Shown piece by piece: positions 45,251 to 54,899 of a stretch of 64,000 bases of DNA. Made by a program: the position numbers and the translations under genes. The notes beneath the pieces were generated by a model, which saw nothing but the letters and a program-made list of their open reading frames with translations, made no database searches and had not been told where the DNA came from. The stretch's first letter is position 1. Each line of letters starts with the position of its first letter. The stretch is from Planctomycetales bacterium. GTDB taxonomy: Bacteria; Planctomycetota; Planctomycetia; Planctomycetales; Planctomycetaceae. Location of the stretch: NCBI GenBank assembly GCA_026400835.1, contig JAPLOA010000093.1, forward strand, positions 1 through 64,000, given 5' to 3'.

Positions 45251-46498
45251 TTATTCAAAGAGAGGTCGTTTGGGGTTCAGGACTGACCAGCACACTGCGT
45301 CAATCGCCATAATGATCGCAAAGAAATAAAGGATCTGATTCCAGTTGCCGGTCAGATCCACCAGCCATCCTGCTGTAATCGGGAACAGCGTCGCGCCGAT
45401 GTTTCCACACATATTCATCGCACTGAAAACAGTGCCCGCTCGCTTACCACCAAACTCAATGGCAACGGTGTATCCACTCACGCCGCCAAACGCCGCACAG
45501 AAAACACCAAGAGCAACGATCGCAATACTGACATTCAAATCGGCGACGAACCCCGACACGGTGATCAGAATCGCACAACTGGCCATTCCGACGACCGCTA
45601 TTCCCTGACGACTGAGCCGTTTATTACCAGTCTTCAGAAACAACCAGTCGGAGATCACTCCGCCCAGCAGGCTTCCCACAACGCCGCCAATACCAGCATA
45701 AGTTGTCAGCAGCCCCGACTCCTTCAACGACACTCCGCGGGTCTCCTGCAGGAACGTCGGGAACCAGGTTAAAAAAAACACCATCGCGGCGGCTCGAAAG
45801 AATTGCTGAGCACACAACAGAGCCAGCGATGGACTGGTCAAAAGTCGTCCCCAGATTTCGCCGCTTCCTTCAGTAGTTTCGGAACTGTCGCGACGAACCA
45901 GAGGCAGTGACTGGCCTTTGATGGACATCAAAAAGACGCCAGCCCAGACGACTCCGGGTATTGCAAACAGCCACAGCAACAATTGCCACCGGTACACATG
46001 CAGAGAAGTCGCTAACGGATTCAGATTTACCAGAATGTTCCCGGCGATCACCGGAGCAATCGCACCACCGATGAGCATTCCGCCGGCCAGAATTCCTGAA
46101 GCCCGAGCGCGTTGAGACTCCGGATAAGTCTGTCCAATCGCCTTCGCCGCGCAAGGGAACGCTCCAGCCTGCGCGGCTCCCATCAGAAACCAGATGACGG
46201 CCAGTGATACGATTCCAAAACTCAATCCAGTAAGAAACGTAAGCAGCGACCAGAGCACACAAAGGCCAGCCAGCGTAATACGGCTTCCGTAACGATCGGC
46301 CAGCCATCCACCTGGCATCTGCAGCAAAGCATATCCCAGATACCAGACAGATTGCACCCAGCCCATAACTGTTGCACGTGACTCTTCAGGAACCCCAAAA
46401 TCTTTCGCGACCTCGAGCGCCGGTACGCTCAACGCGGCACGCTGAATGTAGGCAATGGCTGCGACAAGACAGAGAAAACTCAGAATCACATGTCGCAT
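45251..46498 (-). CDS. MFS transporter, anion:cation symporter (ACS)-like
   Basis: 415 residues from ATG 46498, preferred because the first helix starts there. Twelve hydrophobic segments are apparent. MPGGWLADRYGSRITLAGLC contains the loop 2-3 signature G-x-x-x-D-R-x-G, and FPCAAKAIGQTYPESQRARA resembles the corresponding ACS-family block (hexuronate, tartrate and related organic acids). The substrate is unknown. Close spacing with the ceramidase-like gene suggests uptake of that enzyme's substrate or of a linked organic acid. Confidence 0.88.
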   Translation of the reverse strand: MRHVILSFLCLVAAIAYIQRAALSVPALEVAKDFGVPEESRATVMGWVQSVWYLGYALLQMPGGWLADRYGSRITLAGLCVLWSLLTFLTGLSFGIVSLAVIWFLMGAAQAGAFPCAAKAIGQTYPESQRARASGILAGGMLIGGAIAPVIAGNILVNLNPLATSLHVYRWQLLLWLFAIPGVVWAGVFLMSIKGQSLPLVRRDSSETTEGSGEIWGRLLTSPSLALLCAQQFFRAAAMVFFLTWFPTFLQETRGVSLKESGLLTTYAGIGGVVGSLLGGVISDWLFLKTGNKRLSRQGIAVVGMASCAILITVSGFVADLNVSIAIVALGVFCAAFGGVSGYTVAIEFGGKRAGTVFSAMNMCGNIGATLFPITAGWLVDLTGNWNQILYFFAIIMAIDAVCWSVLNPKRPLFE

Positions 46499-46610
46499 GA
46501 GGTCGGGTCCGATCAATCGATGTGAGTACGAACTTCTCCACGCATGCTAGTGACCAGACGAAGAATCCAGAAGCGCCAGCAGGAAGATGTCTCATCCGTC
46601 GCTGGTGTCA

Positions 46611-46868
46611 TCACTCCGTTTCAATTCGCACCAGTTTCATTCGCCCAGACGCTCCGCTCTTGATCGACACGTCAGCCTTGCGACATCCAAAGTGCTTTGC
46701 GAGCAATGCGATCAGCTCTTCATTCGCCTTGCCATCAACTGGTGGAGATTTCAGTTTGGCAAGCCATGTACCATCTTCGGCCTGTTCAAATGAACTGACG
46801 CGAGAGTTCGGCTTGACCTTGACCTGAATGACCTTTGATTCCACCGCTGACTCTCGAATAGAACACAT
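46611..46868 (-). CDS. DUF167 (YggU-family) protein
   Basis: 85 residues from ATG 46868; a longer frame would run into a palindromic repeat and is rejected. VIQVKVKPNSR, WLAKLKSPPVDGKANEELIA, LLAKHFGCRKADVSIKSGAS and GRMKLVRIE cover the whole domain with the conserved PPVDGKAN motif. It is a small alpha/beta cytoplasmic protein of unknown function that is widespread in bacteria. Confidence 0.93.
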   Translation of the reverse strand: MCSIRESAVESKVIQVKVKPNSRVSSFEQAEDGTWLAKLKSPPVDGKANEELIALLAKHFGCRKADVSIKSGASGRMKLVRIETE

Positions 46869-47308
46869 CCGACCACAAGAATACTTTTGGAATCGTAACG
46901 CAACACCAGGAAAAAGTCCGCATCGCCTGGAGAATGAATTCACTGCGGCGAGCGGCTGGGCGTCAGCCCTCCGTGTAGTCCCCATTGAGTTCAGTCAACA
47001 AGCGAATGCGTAACAGACATCATGACAGGACAGAAAGACACGAAGAACAGATCCGCTCAACACGGAGGGCTGACGCCCAGCCGCTCGCCGATGTCCCGTC
47101 TTCGATCGCCGCCGTTTTCCGTCCCTCTCACGAACCGACCATGAACGAATTCAGCCTCGCAACGATCGCACACCACAATTCATTCGCATCTGAATGACGC
47201 TGGCTCTAAACTGCAGTGCTTCAACTTTCGGACTCCGTGGCGCACAGACAAATCTGCAGCGAAGACGGTTGCCGGATCTCACCGAAAACCAACCCACCCA
47301 AAACCATC
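46869..47308. other. Intergenic region with a large palindromic element
   Basis: Dominated by the 145-bp element at 46946-47090. The rest should hold the promoter of the sugar-dehydrogenase-like gene. No further gene was seen. Confidence 0.6.
46946..47090. repeat. MITE-like element with perfect 31-bp inverted arms
   Basis: 46946-46976 and 47060-47090 are exact inverted repeats carrying CGGCGAGCGGCTGGGCGTCA. The 83-base centre has no clear coding capacity. The arms share the GCGAGCGGC.GGGCGT.AGCCCTCCG core of 4537-4606, where the same arms enclose only 14 bases. Confidence 0.9.
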
Positions 47309-50044
47309 ATGCCCGCAACTCGTAATCTCGTCCCCGGTCTGTGCATTCCTCTGTTTTCAGCCGTACTCGGAATTCTGTTCTGCGATCAAATCGCGGCCGC
47401 CGATGACTCCGCTGTCGACCAAAGTCGCTTCGAAGCGACCGTTCTGGCCACAGGTCTGATCCAGCCGATGGAGCTCGCCGTTGCTCTGGACGGAACGATC
47501 TACTTCATTGAACTGAACGGTAAGCTGAAGTCTCTGCATCCCGTGACACATCAAGTGTCGCTCGTAGGTGAGCTGACAATTACGACGGAACAGGAAAATG
47601 GTCTGCTGGGCCTGGCATTGGATCCAAATTTCGCCGATACCCAATGGATCTATCTGCAGTACTCACCGCCTACTTTTTCCGGACAGCACATCAGCCGCTT
47701 CACGCTGCGAGACGGTAAACTCGACCTGGAGTCTGAGAAACTCCTGCTGAAGTTTGAGGAGCAGCGTAAAGAGTGTTGCCATCATGCCGGGTCACTTCAC
47801 TTGGGACCTCGCGGCGAGCTGTTTATTGCGACCGGCGACAACACTCATCCTCATGGTGACTCACAGGGCTATGCCCCCATCGACGAGCGACCGGAGCGTG
47901 CTCCCTGGGATGCCCAGAAATCATCCGCGAACACAAACAGTTACAACGGCAAGATCCTGCGAATTCGCCCAACAGCGGAGGGTGGCTACGAGATTCCCGA
48001 CGGCAATCTGTTTCCCAAAGACGGCTCCAAAGGTCGGCCGGAAATCTACGCCATGGGATGTCGAAACCCATGGCGAATGACGGTCGATTCGGAATCGGGA
48101 TTCGTCTATTGGGGCGAAGTTGGCCCGGATGCGAATGGCGAAAACGAACGAGGCCCCCGAGGCTACGACGAAATCAATCAGGCACGTCAGGCAGGCAACT
48201 TTGGCTGGCCATACTTCATCGCCAACAATCTGCCCTATTCAGACTACGACTTTGCCACCAACATGGCCGGGCCATTGTACGACCTTTCTGGTCCAAAGAA
48301 TGAATCTCCCAACAACACTGGCGAAAAGATTCTGCCGTCACCAGTTTCGGCATTGATCTACTATCCGTACGGTGCATCCGAAAAATTTCCAGAGCTCGGC
48401 ACCGGAGGACGCTCGGCCTGTGCAGGGCCGGTTTATCACTACGATGATTCACTAAAATCAGCAGTCAAGTTTCCAGCAGGTTGCGACCGTTGTCTGTTCA
48501 TCTACGAATGGACTCGCCACTGGATCAAGCTGGTTCATCTGGACGAGCAGGGCGATGTGAAGTCGATCGAACCTTTCATGCCGCAACACAAATTCGTGCG
48601 TCCCGTCGACATGACTTTCGGTCCTGAGGGATCGTTATACGTTATGGAATACGGGGAAACCTGGGGAGTGAACGCAGATGCTCGCCTTATCCGAATCGAC
48701 TATGTTCGAGGCAACCGGCCTCCGATTGCAGTCGCCTCCGTCGAAAACAATATCGGCCGTGCACCTCTGGAAGTTTCTCTGTCAAGCAAAGGGACTTTTG
48801 ACAAAGACGCCAGCGACACTTTGAAGTATGAATGGCGTCTGATTAACACAGCCGAACCATCAGCATCTCCAAAAGTCCTATCGAATGAAGTAGAACCTAA
48901 AGTCGCAATCAACGAAACGGGTGTCTTCAACGTCGAACTTGTTGTCACGGATTCACAAGGAGCCAGCCAGTCTTCAGCAGTCCCGGTTCTTGTCGGCAAC
49001 GAACGTCCGACGATTCGATTTGCGAAGCCTCTGCCTGGCGACTTCTTCGATCCTCAACAACCAATTCGCTACGAACTGGTTGTTGCTGATGTTGAGGATG
49101 GAACAAACGACGATGAACAGATTGATCAGGGCCATGCGGAACCGATCGATCCCGAATCGCCCGGCCGAGTATCCTTGAACGCGGTTTTCTCTCCTGGACC
49201 TGTGCCGTCCGCCAATGGTAATGCCGAGACCGCTGATCAGGGACCGATGGGCATGCGCCGGATGAAGGGCAGCGATTGTTTTAACTGTCACGCGGTGGAT
49301 CAGAAACGCGTCGGTCCTCCGCTGCTGGGAATTGCGAATAAGTATCGAGACAAAGAAGGAGCACTTGAAGCTTCAGTTCAACGAGTCATCAAGGGCTCGA
49401 CGGGAGTTTGGGGCAAGGTCCCGATGATTCCTCATTCGCATCACACGATTGATGAGATTCGCGAAATGGTGGGCTGGATCTATAGTCTTGAACCAACAGG
49501 ACTCGTCAGAGTTTTCCCGGGGTTCAACAACGAGATTCCAGTCTCAGCAGAAGAAACTGCGAAACCCGGGCACTACAAACTCGAGGCCAACTATTTGGAT
49601 CGAGGAGCAGGGATGATTCCGGCTCTCAATGCATCGGCCATTCTTTATCTACGTCAACGTCTTGTCGAAGCCGAGACGGCAGATGAAGTCCGGGGGCCAC
49701 AGATTCTGGGTTCCGGAAATGCCGGAGGCGGAAAATTCATCGGAGGCATCAATCATGGACACTACCTGCGATTCGCAAACATGTCGCTCGATCAAATTCA
49801 TGGTGTGACTCTGAAGATTGCCTCCGCAGGTTCAGGAGGATCCATCGAAGTGCGGCTTGATCAACCGGACGGACCGTTGCTGGCGTCAACAGAGATCGAA
49901 GTGAACGGCCAATGGGAACAGTTTTACGAACGAACAATTGATCTCATGCCGGCAGAAGGTCGACATGATCTGATAGTCCGGTTTACTCACCCGAATCAGG
50001 CGGGCGGCCTGATGAATCTGGATTCTGTGCATTTTTTGCCGTAG
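47309..50044 (+). CDS. Exported PQQ sugar-dehydrogenase-like / PKD / cytochrome c / CBM6-type fusion
   Basis: 911 residues from ATG 47309, where a signal peptide begins (CIPLFSAVLGILFCDQIAAA). Residues ~45-470 form a soluble glucose/sorbosone dehydrogenase beta-propeller (PMELAVALDGTIYFIELNGK, NGLLGLALDPNF, NPWRMTVDSESGFVYWGEVG). A PKD-like Ig domain follows (~475-570, GNRPPIAVASVENNIGRAPL). Then comes a small cytochrome c domain with DCFNCHAVDQKRVGPPLLGI (CxxCH ~655). A C-terminal carbohydrate-binding-type jelly roll ends the protein (~750-910). The arrangement suggests electrons from a bound sugar pass to haem. This domain set is known in planctomycetes and Bacteroidetes. Confidence 0.88.
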   Translation: MPATRNLVPGLCIPLFSAVLGILFCDQIAAADDSAVDQSRFEATVLATGLIQPMELAVALDGTIYFIELNGKLKSLHPVTHQVSLVGELTITTEQENGLLGLALDPNFADTQWIYLQYSPPTFSGQHISRFTLRDGKLDLESEKLLLKFEEQRKECCHHAGSLHLGPRGELFIATGDNTHPHGDSQGYAPIDERPERAPWDAQKSSANTNSYNGKILRIRPTAEGGYEIPDGNLFPKDGSKGRPEIYAMGCRNPWRMTVDSESGFVYWGEVGPDANGENERGPRGYDEINQARQAGNFGWPYFIANNLPYSDYDFATNMAGPLYDLSGPKNESPNNTGEKILPSPVSALIYYPYGASEKFPELGTGGRSACAGPVYHYDDSLKSAVKFPAGCDRCLFIYEWTRHWIKLVHLDEQGDVKSIEPFMPQHKFVRPVDMTFGPEGSLYVMEYGETWGVNADARLIRIDYVRGNRPPIAVASVENNIGRAPLEVSLSSKGTFDKDASDTLKYEWRLINTAEPSASPKVLSNEVEPKVAINETGVFNVELVVTDSQGASQSSAVPVLVGNERPTIRFAKPLPGDFFDPQQPIRYELVVADVEDGTNDDEQIDQGHAEPIDPESPGRVSLNAVFSPGPVPSANGNAETADQGPMGMRRMKGSDCFNCHAVDQKRVGPPLLGIANKYRDKEGALEASVQRVIKGSTGVWGKVPMIPHSHHTIDEIREMVGWIYSLEPTGLVRVFPGFNNEIPVSAEETAKPGHYKLEANYLDRGAGMIPALNASAILYLRQRLVEAETADEVRGPQILGSGNAGGGKFIGGINHGHYLRFANMSLDQIHGVTLKIASAGSGGSIEVRLDQPDGPLLASTEIEVNGQWEQFYERTIDLMPAEGRHDLIVRFTHPNQAGGLMNLDSVHFLP

Positions 50045-50063
50045 GATAAGTGGTCTGCGACTC

Positions 50064-50118
50064 TTCCCGTCGACGGAGCGACGGGCGTACAGTACACCTG
50101 TCGCTCCGCCGACAGGAA
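50064..50118. repeat. Inverted repeat with GTCGACGGAGCGAC arms
   Basis: The 21-bp arms at 50064-50084 and 50098-50118 match in 18 positions. It lies between two same-strand genes, without a T run. It may be another dispersed planctomycete palindrome. Confidence 0.7.
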
Positions 50119-50150
50119 ACTTCAATTCATACCCGACCTGGAGATCGCCG

Positions 50151-51647
50151 ATGCTCAATCTTTCCGGTAGCCGGAAAACGCTCTGCAATGGCATCACGCG
50201 TCGTGATCTGCTCCACATTGGCGGCATCAGTGCCCTTGGGCTGAATGCCGGAATGCCGGTCCTGGCATCACCGATTTCACCGGCCACAACACTTCCCGGC
50301 AGCAGAGCCAAAGCCTGCATCTTTGTCTTCCTGTTCGGATCTCCACCACAACACGAAACGTTCGACCCCAAGCCACAAGCGGCCTCTGAAATTCAGGGAG
50401 AGATGAAGGCCATCGATACCGTGGTTCCGGGCCTGCAAATCTGTGAAGGGTTGCCACAGATCGCCAGCATGGCGGACAAACTTACTGTCGTTCGCTCGAT
50501 GACACATGAGTATCCCATTCACTGCTGTGCTTATGTGATGACCGGAATGCCGACTTACAGCATTCCACTGGAAACCACCCCGCGGGATCCTCAGCAATGG
50601 CCGTTTATGGGATCCGTCGTGGATTATCTGGATGGCCGCCGTTCAGGAGAACGATCGCCAACGTTGCCGCGAAATATCGGCCTGCCGTGGCGATTCTGTT
50701 CCAAGGGCAGCTCGACCACTCAAGCCGGTCCTTATGGTGCGTTCCTTGGAAACAGCTTCGATCCTTTCTGGTCCGACTTTAACGGAACCGGAACAGTCGT
50801 CGTTCCGAAACTGAATGCCGACGGACAGACAGAGAACGTCCTCGATCCTCATGCCGGGATCCTCAAATCATCTCAGTTTCAGTTATCCGAAGGATGCCAG
50901 CTTCCTCCCGAGCTTTCAACATCTCGCTTCGATGCCCGCGTACATCTGTTGCAGCAGTTCGACACCGCTCGTCCCATGCTGGACCGAGCACTGGAGATCG
51001 GAAACTACAACGATCATCAGCAGCGGGCTTTATCGCTTATTGGCTCCAATCGCATTCGTCAGGCACTCGATGTCAGCAAGGAATCGAACTCGCTGCGTGA
51101 TCGCTACGGCATGACATTGTTCGGTCAGTCGATGCTCGCCGCGCGGCGTCTGGTGGAAGCAGGAGCCAGATTTGTGTCCGTCTTCTGGGATCCTTTCGGA
51201 CCACACGGTGCGTCCGTCTGGGATACTCATTCAAACCATTTCCCTCGTCTGAAAAATTATCTTCTGCCGGTCTTTGATCAAAGCTATTCCGCATTGATCA
51301 ATGATCTGGATGAACGAGGTCTGCTGGACGAAACGCTGGTTCTGTGCACCAGCGAGCATGGTCGTACGCCTCAGATTGATTCCAAGCCAACCGGTGGAGC
51401 CCGTCATCACTGGTCGCGAGCTTACTCGTCGGTCTTCGCCGGCGGAGGAATGGCACGCGGCCGAGTTGTCGGCTCGACAGACTCAATCGGCGGCGACGTG
51501 GCAGACGTCCCGATTTCTCCGAAAGACATGCAGGCCACAGCCTATCACCTTTTGGGCTACGACGAATCAACCACCGTCCCCGACCAACAAGGCCGCCCTC
51601 ATCCAATCGCCGGCACCGGCCGAGTGCGGGACGAGCTGCTGGCTTGA
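50151..51647 (+). CDS. DUF1501 protein, Tat-exported
   Basis: 498 residues, ATG 50151 preceded by GGAGA. The Tat-like signal contains GITRRDLLHIGGISALGLNA. DUF1501 motifs are CIFVFLFGSPPQHETFDPKP, YVMTGMPTYS, FVSVFWDPFGPHGASVWDTH and GLLDETLVLCTSEHGRTPQI, with GARHHWSRAYSSVFAGGG. It precedes a PSCyt/DUF1553 gene on the same strand by 91 bp. That gene is also followed by another DUF1501 gene, so this is a DUF1501-PSCyt-DUF1501 trio. Confidence 0.88.
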   Translation: MLNLSGSRKTLCNGITRRDLLHIGGISALGLNAGMPVLASPISPATTLPGSRAKACIFVFLFGSPPQHETFDPKPQAASEIQGEMKAIDTVVPGLQICEGLPQIASMADKLTVVRSMTHEYPIHCCAYVMTGMPTYSIPLETTPRDPQQWPFMGSVVDYLDGRRSGERSPTLPRNIGLPWRFCSKGSSTTQAGPYGAFLGNSFDPFWSDFNGTGTVVVPKLNADGQTENVLDPHAGILKSSQFQLSEGCQLPPELSTSRFDARVHLLQQFDTARPMLDRALEIGNYNDHQQRALSLIGSNRIRQALDVSKESNSLRDRYGMTLFGQSMLAARRLVEAGARFVSVFWDPFGPHGASVWDTHSNHFPRLKNYLLPVFDQSYSALINDLDERGLLDETLVLCTSEHGRTPQIDSKPTGGARHHWSRAYSSVFAGGGMARGRVVGSTDSIGGDVADVPISPKDMQATAYHLLGYDESTTVPDQQGRPHPIAGTGRVRDELLA

Positions 51648-51738
51648 ACCCGGGTAAAAGTCACGCCGACTTCAACCGGGACCATGTGTACGCGAGCGGT
51701 AGCCGGACGATATCGCCTCTTCTTGAAAGTCGTTCTGC

Positions 51739-54700
51739 ATGAATCATTTAATGAGTAAGTTCGTGAGAGTGACCCGGCCATGCGTTACGACATGTGTAAC
51801 ACTCTGCAGTCTATTCATCACATCTGCTTGTCGCGCGGAAAGCGATGATGACTTCTTCGAGGCACGCGTGCGACCTTTGTTGGTCAAGCACTGTCTGGAG
51901 TGTCACGGAGCAAAAAAACAAGAGGGTGGGCTGAGGCTCGATTCACGCGACGCGTGGATGCGCGGTGGTGATCGTGGTGATGCCATTATTGCGGGCGAGC
52001 CTGATAAGAGCTTACTCATTCAGGCTGTGCGACATGATAATCCCGATTTACAAATGCCACCTGACAATAAAAAACTGACAGCAGTAGAGATCGCGGATCT
52101 CGAAGCATGGGTGCAGCGCGGCGCGCATGATCCTCGACGCGAATCCGCCGCACCGATTTCGGAACGAATGAGTCTCGAACAGTCTCGGGCGTTTTGGTCA
52201 TTCCAACCCCTGGAAGCCGTCACCCCGCCGCAAGACGCTGCGGATCATTGGTCGCGGAGTTCAATCGATGCGTTTGTTCTCGCTGAGTTGACGAAGCACG
52301 AATTGTCGCCCGTCGCCGACGCCGATCGACGCACCCTGCTTCGCCGAGCGACGTTCGATCTGACTGGACTTCCGCCGACACCCGATGAGATCGATACCTT
52401 TCTACGCGATGAATCTGCCGACGCTTTTGAGACGGTGGTCGATCGACTTCTTCAGTCGCCTGCCTACGGAGAACGTTGGGGAAGACATTGGCTTGATGTG
52501 GCTCGATATGCCGACACGGCGGGCGATGGAGCCGATTATCCGGTTCGCGAAGCCGGGAAGTATCGCAATTGGGTGATCAACGCTTTTAACCGCGACCGCC
52601 CGTTCAACGAATTCGTCCGCGATCAGATTGCCGGCGATATCCTTGCTCTCGGAGGCCCGGCGGAAGAGTATGCCGATCGAGTCACCGCGACGGGATTTTT
52701 GGCGATCGGAAAACGCTACGGATACAAGGCGTCGCCCGACTATCAGTATCTGGACTTCGGCGATGCTATTGATTCGGTCGGTCGTTCTCTTCTGGGACTC
52801 TCATTAGGCTGCGCTAGATGCCACGATCACAAATACGACCCCGTATCCGCCGCTGACTACTATGCACTGTATGGAATCATGGAAAGCACGCAGTGGGCTT
52901 TTCCTGGCGGCGAAGAGCAGAAACGTCCTGCGCACTTTCCGCCACTGGTGCCTCCTGATGAAGTTGCGAAACGGGAGAAAACGAAGGCCGAAGAACTCGC
53001 TCGCCTCGATAATGAAATTGCTGCCATCAAACGCAAGCGGTCGGAACTTGACCCGGATTCTCAGACGGGTGGAGTGGATCTGGGATTTGAGGCTCAGCAG
53101 TCCGGAAAACCGCCCGGCAAACCCTGGTTCAGCGCGGGGCCAATCGAGGTGACCGCCGAGGCACAGAGTCCGTTCGACCATATTCACACTCAAGGGAAAT
53201 TGGGAGTTCGACTCGGAAGCGGCCAACCAAACGATGGACTGCGATACGTTTTCGAAAACGGCTTGCGGGCGGCGCCTGACAAACAGATGCACTTCACGAT
53301 CGATTTTCGAGCAGTCGATGCGAATAAGAAGGGCGCATTTCGATTCTTCGTTGGTCGCGGTGTCGTTGAGTCGCTGGCGGTAGAATGCAGCGTGACAGCA
53401 ACGGAATTTGCGATTCGCAACGGCTCCAATTGGGAGGTCATTCGACAGATAACGCCTGGCACATGGTATACGTTGCGACTGACGATTGACCCCGCCGCGA
53501 AAACATACACTGGCATCGTTGGCACACGGGATGACCTGACAGCCTTTCAGGATAAGCAGACTGGGCCAAACTGGGACGGTGTCATTGACTGCTTTATCTG
53601 TGACGGACTTGGGCATGTTGCAGGAGCAGCATGTGTACGAGACCTCGACAACCTCGGACTTCGTGAGACAGCATTTGGTGCGCCCGATTCAGGGCCGGTC
53701 GCTCCTCGATCGATAGAACCAGATGCTCAGCAACGGATGGCGGCGTTCGATGTCGAGATCAAGACACTAACGGAACGTCGGCAAGCTGTCTCGACGGAGC
53801 TCTCTTATCCGGTGGCATATGGAGTCGCCGAAGGTTCGCCCACGAATAGTCGTCTGCAACTGCGCGGCGAGCCACATCGGCTCAGCGACGAAGTCCCGCG
53901 CCGGAATCTTGAAGTGCTCGGTGGCGAAGTTGTTCCTGCTGGTTCTGGTAGTGGTCGACTTGAACTGGCGAATTGGATCACCCGACCCACTAACCCTCTG
54001 ACAGCCCGCGTCTTCGTAAACCGCGTTTGGCAGTGGCATTTCGGCGAAGCGCTCGTCACAACTCCCAGCGACTTTGGCTCGCGCGGCGAGCGACCGACAC
54101 ACCCGGAGTTGCTTGACTGGCTAGCCGGCGAGTTCATTGCATCCGGTTGGTCGGTGAAGTCGCTGCATCGGTTGATCATGAATTCGCGAACGTATCAGTT
54201 GGCCAGTGTTGACAACGAAGCGAACCTCGCGGCCGATCCCGGCAATCGCTGGCACTGGCGGTATTCACGGCGTTCGCTGGATGCCGAATCGATCCGCGAC
54301 GCCATGCTTGCAGTCAGTGGTCGACTTGATCGCAACGTGCCGGAATCTCATCCGTTTCCTGCAGTCGACACATGGGCGTTTACCATCCACAATCCATTCC
54401 ACGCGGTTTACGATTCAAACCATCGCAGCGTCTATTTGATGGTGCAGCGAAACCGACGACATCCATACCTCGCGTTGTTCGATGCTGCGGATCCCAACCA
54501 AAGCATTGCAACTCGACAACCGACAACGACTCCGACACAAGCCCTGTTCCTGATGAATTCGCCCTTTGTCCACGAGGCGTCCGACGGCTTCGCGCGTCGC
54601 GTGGTATCCGAATCCGGTGACGACCACGCGAAAATGCGATGGGCTTTCGAAACAGCACACGGTCAAATTCCTGAAGATGCCGTCCTTTATGATGCAATCG

Positions 54701-54825
54701 CGTTTGTGTCGGCCTATCGGGAGAAACTTGCAGGCAGCGAAGCGACTATTGACAAGGACATCGCAGCCTGGTCAGCGCTGGCGAGAGTGTTGTTGACGAG
54801 CAATGCGTTTCTATATATCGATTAG
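51739..54825 (+). CDS. Exported PSCyt1-DUF1549-DUF1553 protein with internal concanavalin-like insert
   Basis: 1,028 residues. A signal-like N-terminus (FVRVTRPCVTTCVTLCSLFI) is followed by PSCyt1 with CLECH (~52-56) and GGLRLDSRDAWMRGGDRGDA. DUF1549 (~170-380) contains RRATFDLTGLPPTPDEIDTF and YGERWGRHWLDVARYADTAG, and a second CARCH motif lies near 357. A coiled segment with an ~180-residue concanavalin-like insert (~450-650, HFTIDFRAVDANKKGAFRFF) precedes DUF1553 (~740-1000, NPLTARVFVNRVWQWHFGEA). It is in an operon-like trio with DUF1501 genes on both sides. Domain order differs from the homologue at 37121-40375, whose concanavalin-like domain sits near the C-terminus. Confidence 0.88.
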   Translation: MNHLMSKFVRVTRPCVTTCVTLCSLFITSACRAESDDDFFEARVRPLLVKHCLECHGAKKQEGGLRLDSRDAWMRGGDRGDAIIAGEPDKSLLIQAVRHDNPDLQMPPDNKKLTAVEIADLEAWVQRGAHDPRRESAAPISERMSLEQSRAFWSFQPLEAVTPPQDAADHWSRSSIDAFVLAELTKHELSPVADADRRTLLRRATFDLTGLPPTPDEIDTFLRDESADAFETVVDRLLQSPAYGERWGRHWLDVARYADTAGDGADYPVREAGKYRNWVINAFNRDRPFNEFVRDQIAGDILALGGPAEEYADRVTATGFLAIGKRYGYKASPDYQYLDFGDAIDSVGRSLLGLSLGCARCHDHKYDPVSAADYYALYGIMESTQWAFPGGEEQKRPAHFPPLVPPDEVAKREKTKAEELARLDNEIAAIKRKRSELDPDSQTGGVDLGFEAQQSGKPPGKPWFSAGPIEVTAEAQSPFDHIHTQGKLGVRLGSGQPNDGLRYVFENGLRAAPDKQMHFTIDFRAVDANKKGAFRFFVGRGVVESLAVECSVTATEFAIRNGSNWEVIRQITPGTWYTLRLTIDPAAKTYTGIVGTRDDLTAFQDKQTGPNWDGVIDCFICDGLGHVAGAACVRDLDNLGLRETAFGAPDSGPVAPRSIEPDAQQRMAAFDVEIKTLTERRQAVSTELSYPVAYGVAEGSPTNSRLQLRGEPHRLSDEVPRRNLEVLGGEVVPAGSGSGRLELANWITRPTNPLTARVFVNRVWQWHFGEALVTTPSDFGSRGERPTHPELLDWLAGEFIASGWSVKSLHRLIMNSRTYQLASVDNEANLAADPGNRWHWRYSRRSLDAESIRDAMLAVSGRLDRNVPESHPFPAVDTWAFTIHNPFHAVYDSNHRSVYLMVQRNRRHPYLALFDAADPNQSIATRQPTTTPTQALFLMNSPFVHEASDGFARRVVSESGDDHAKMRWAFETAHGQIPEDAVLYDAIAFVSAYREKLAGSEATIDKDIAAWSALARVLLTSNAFLYID

Positions 54826-54899
54826 CGCGGGGTTAGGCATCTGGCCTGTCGTCAATTCATTCTGCAAACAATTGATGTCCCAAATTGGACAAGAACACG

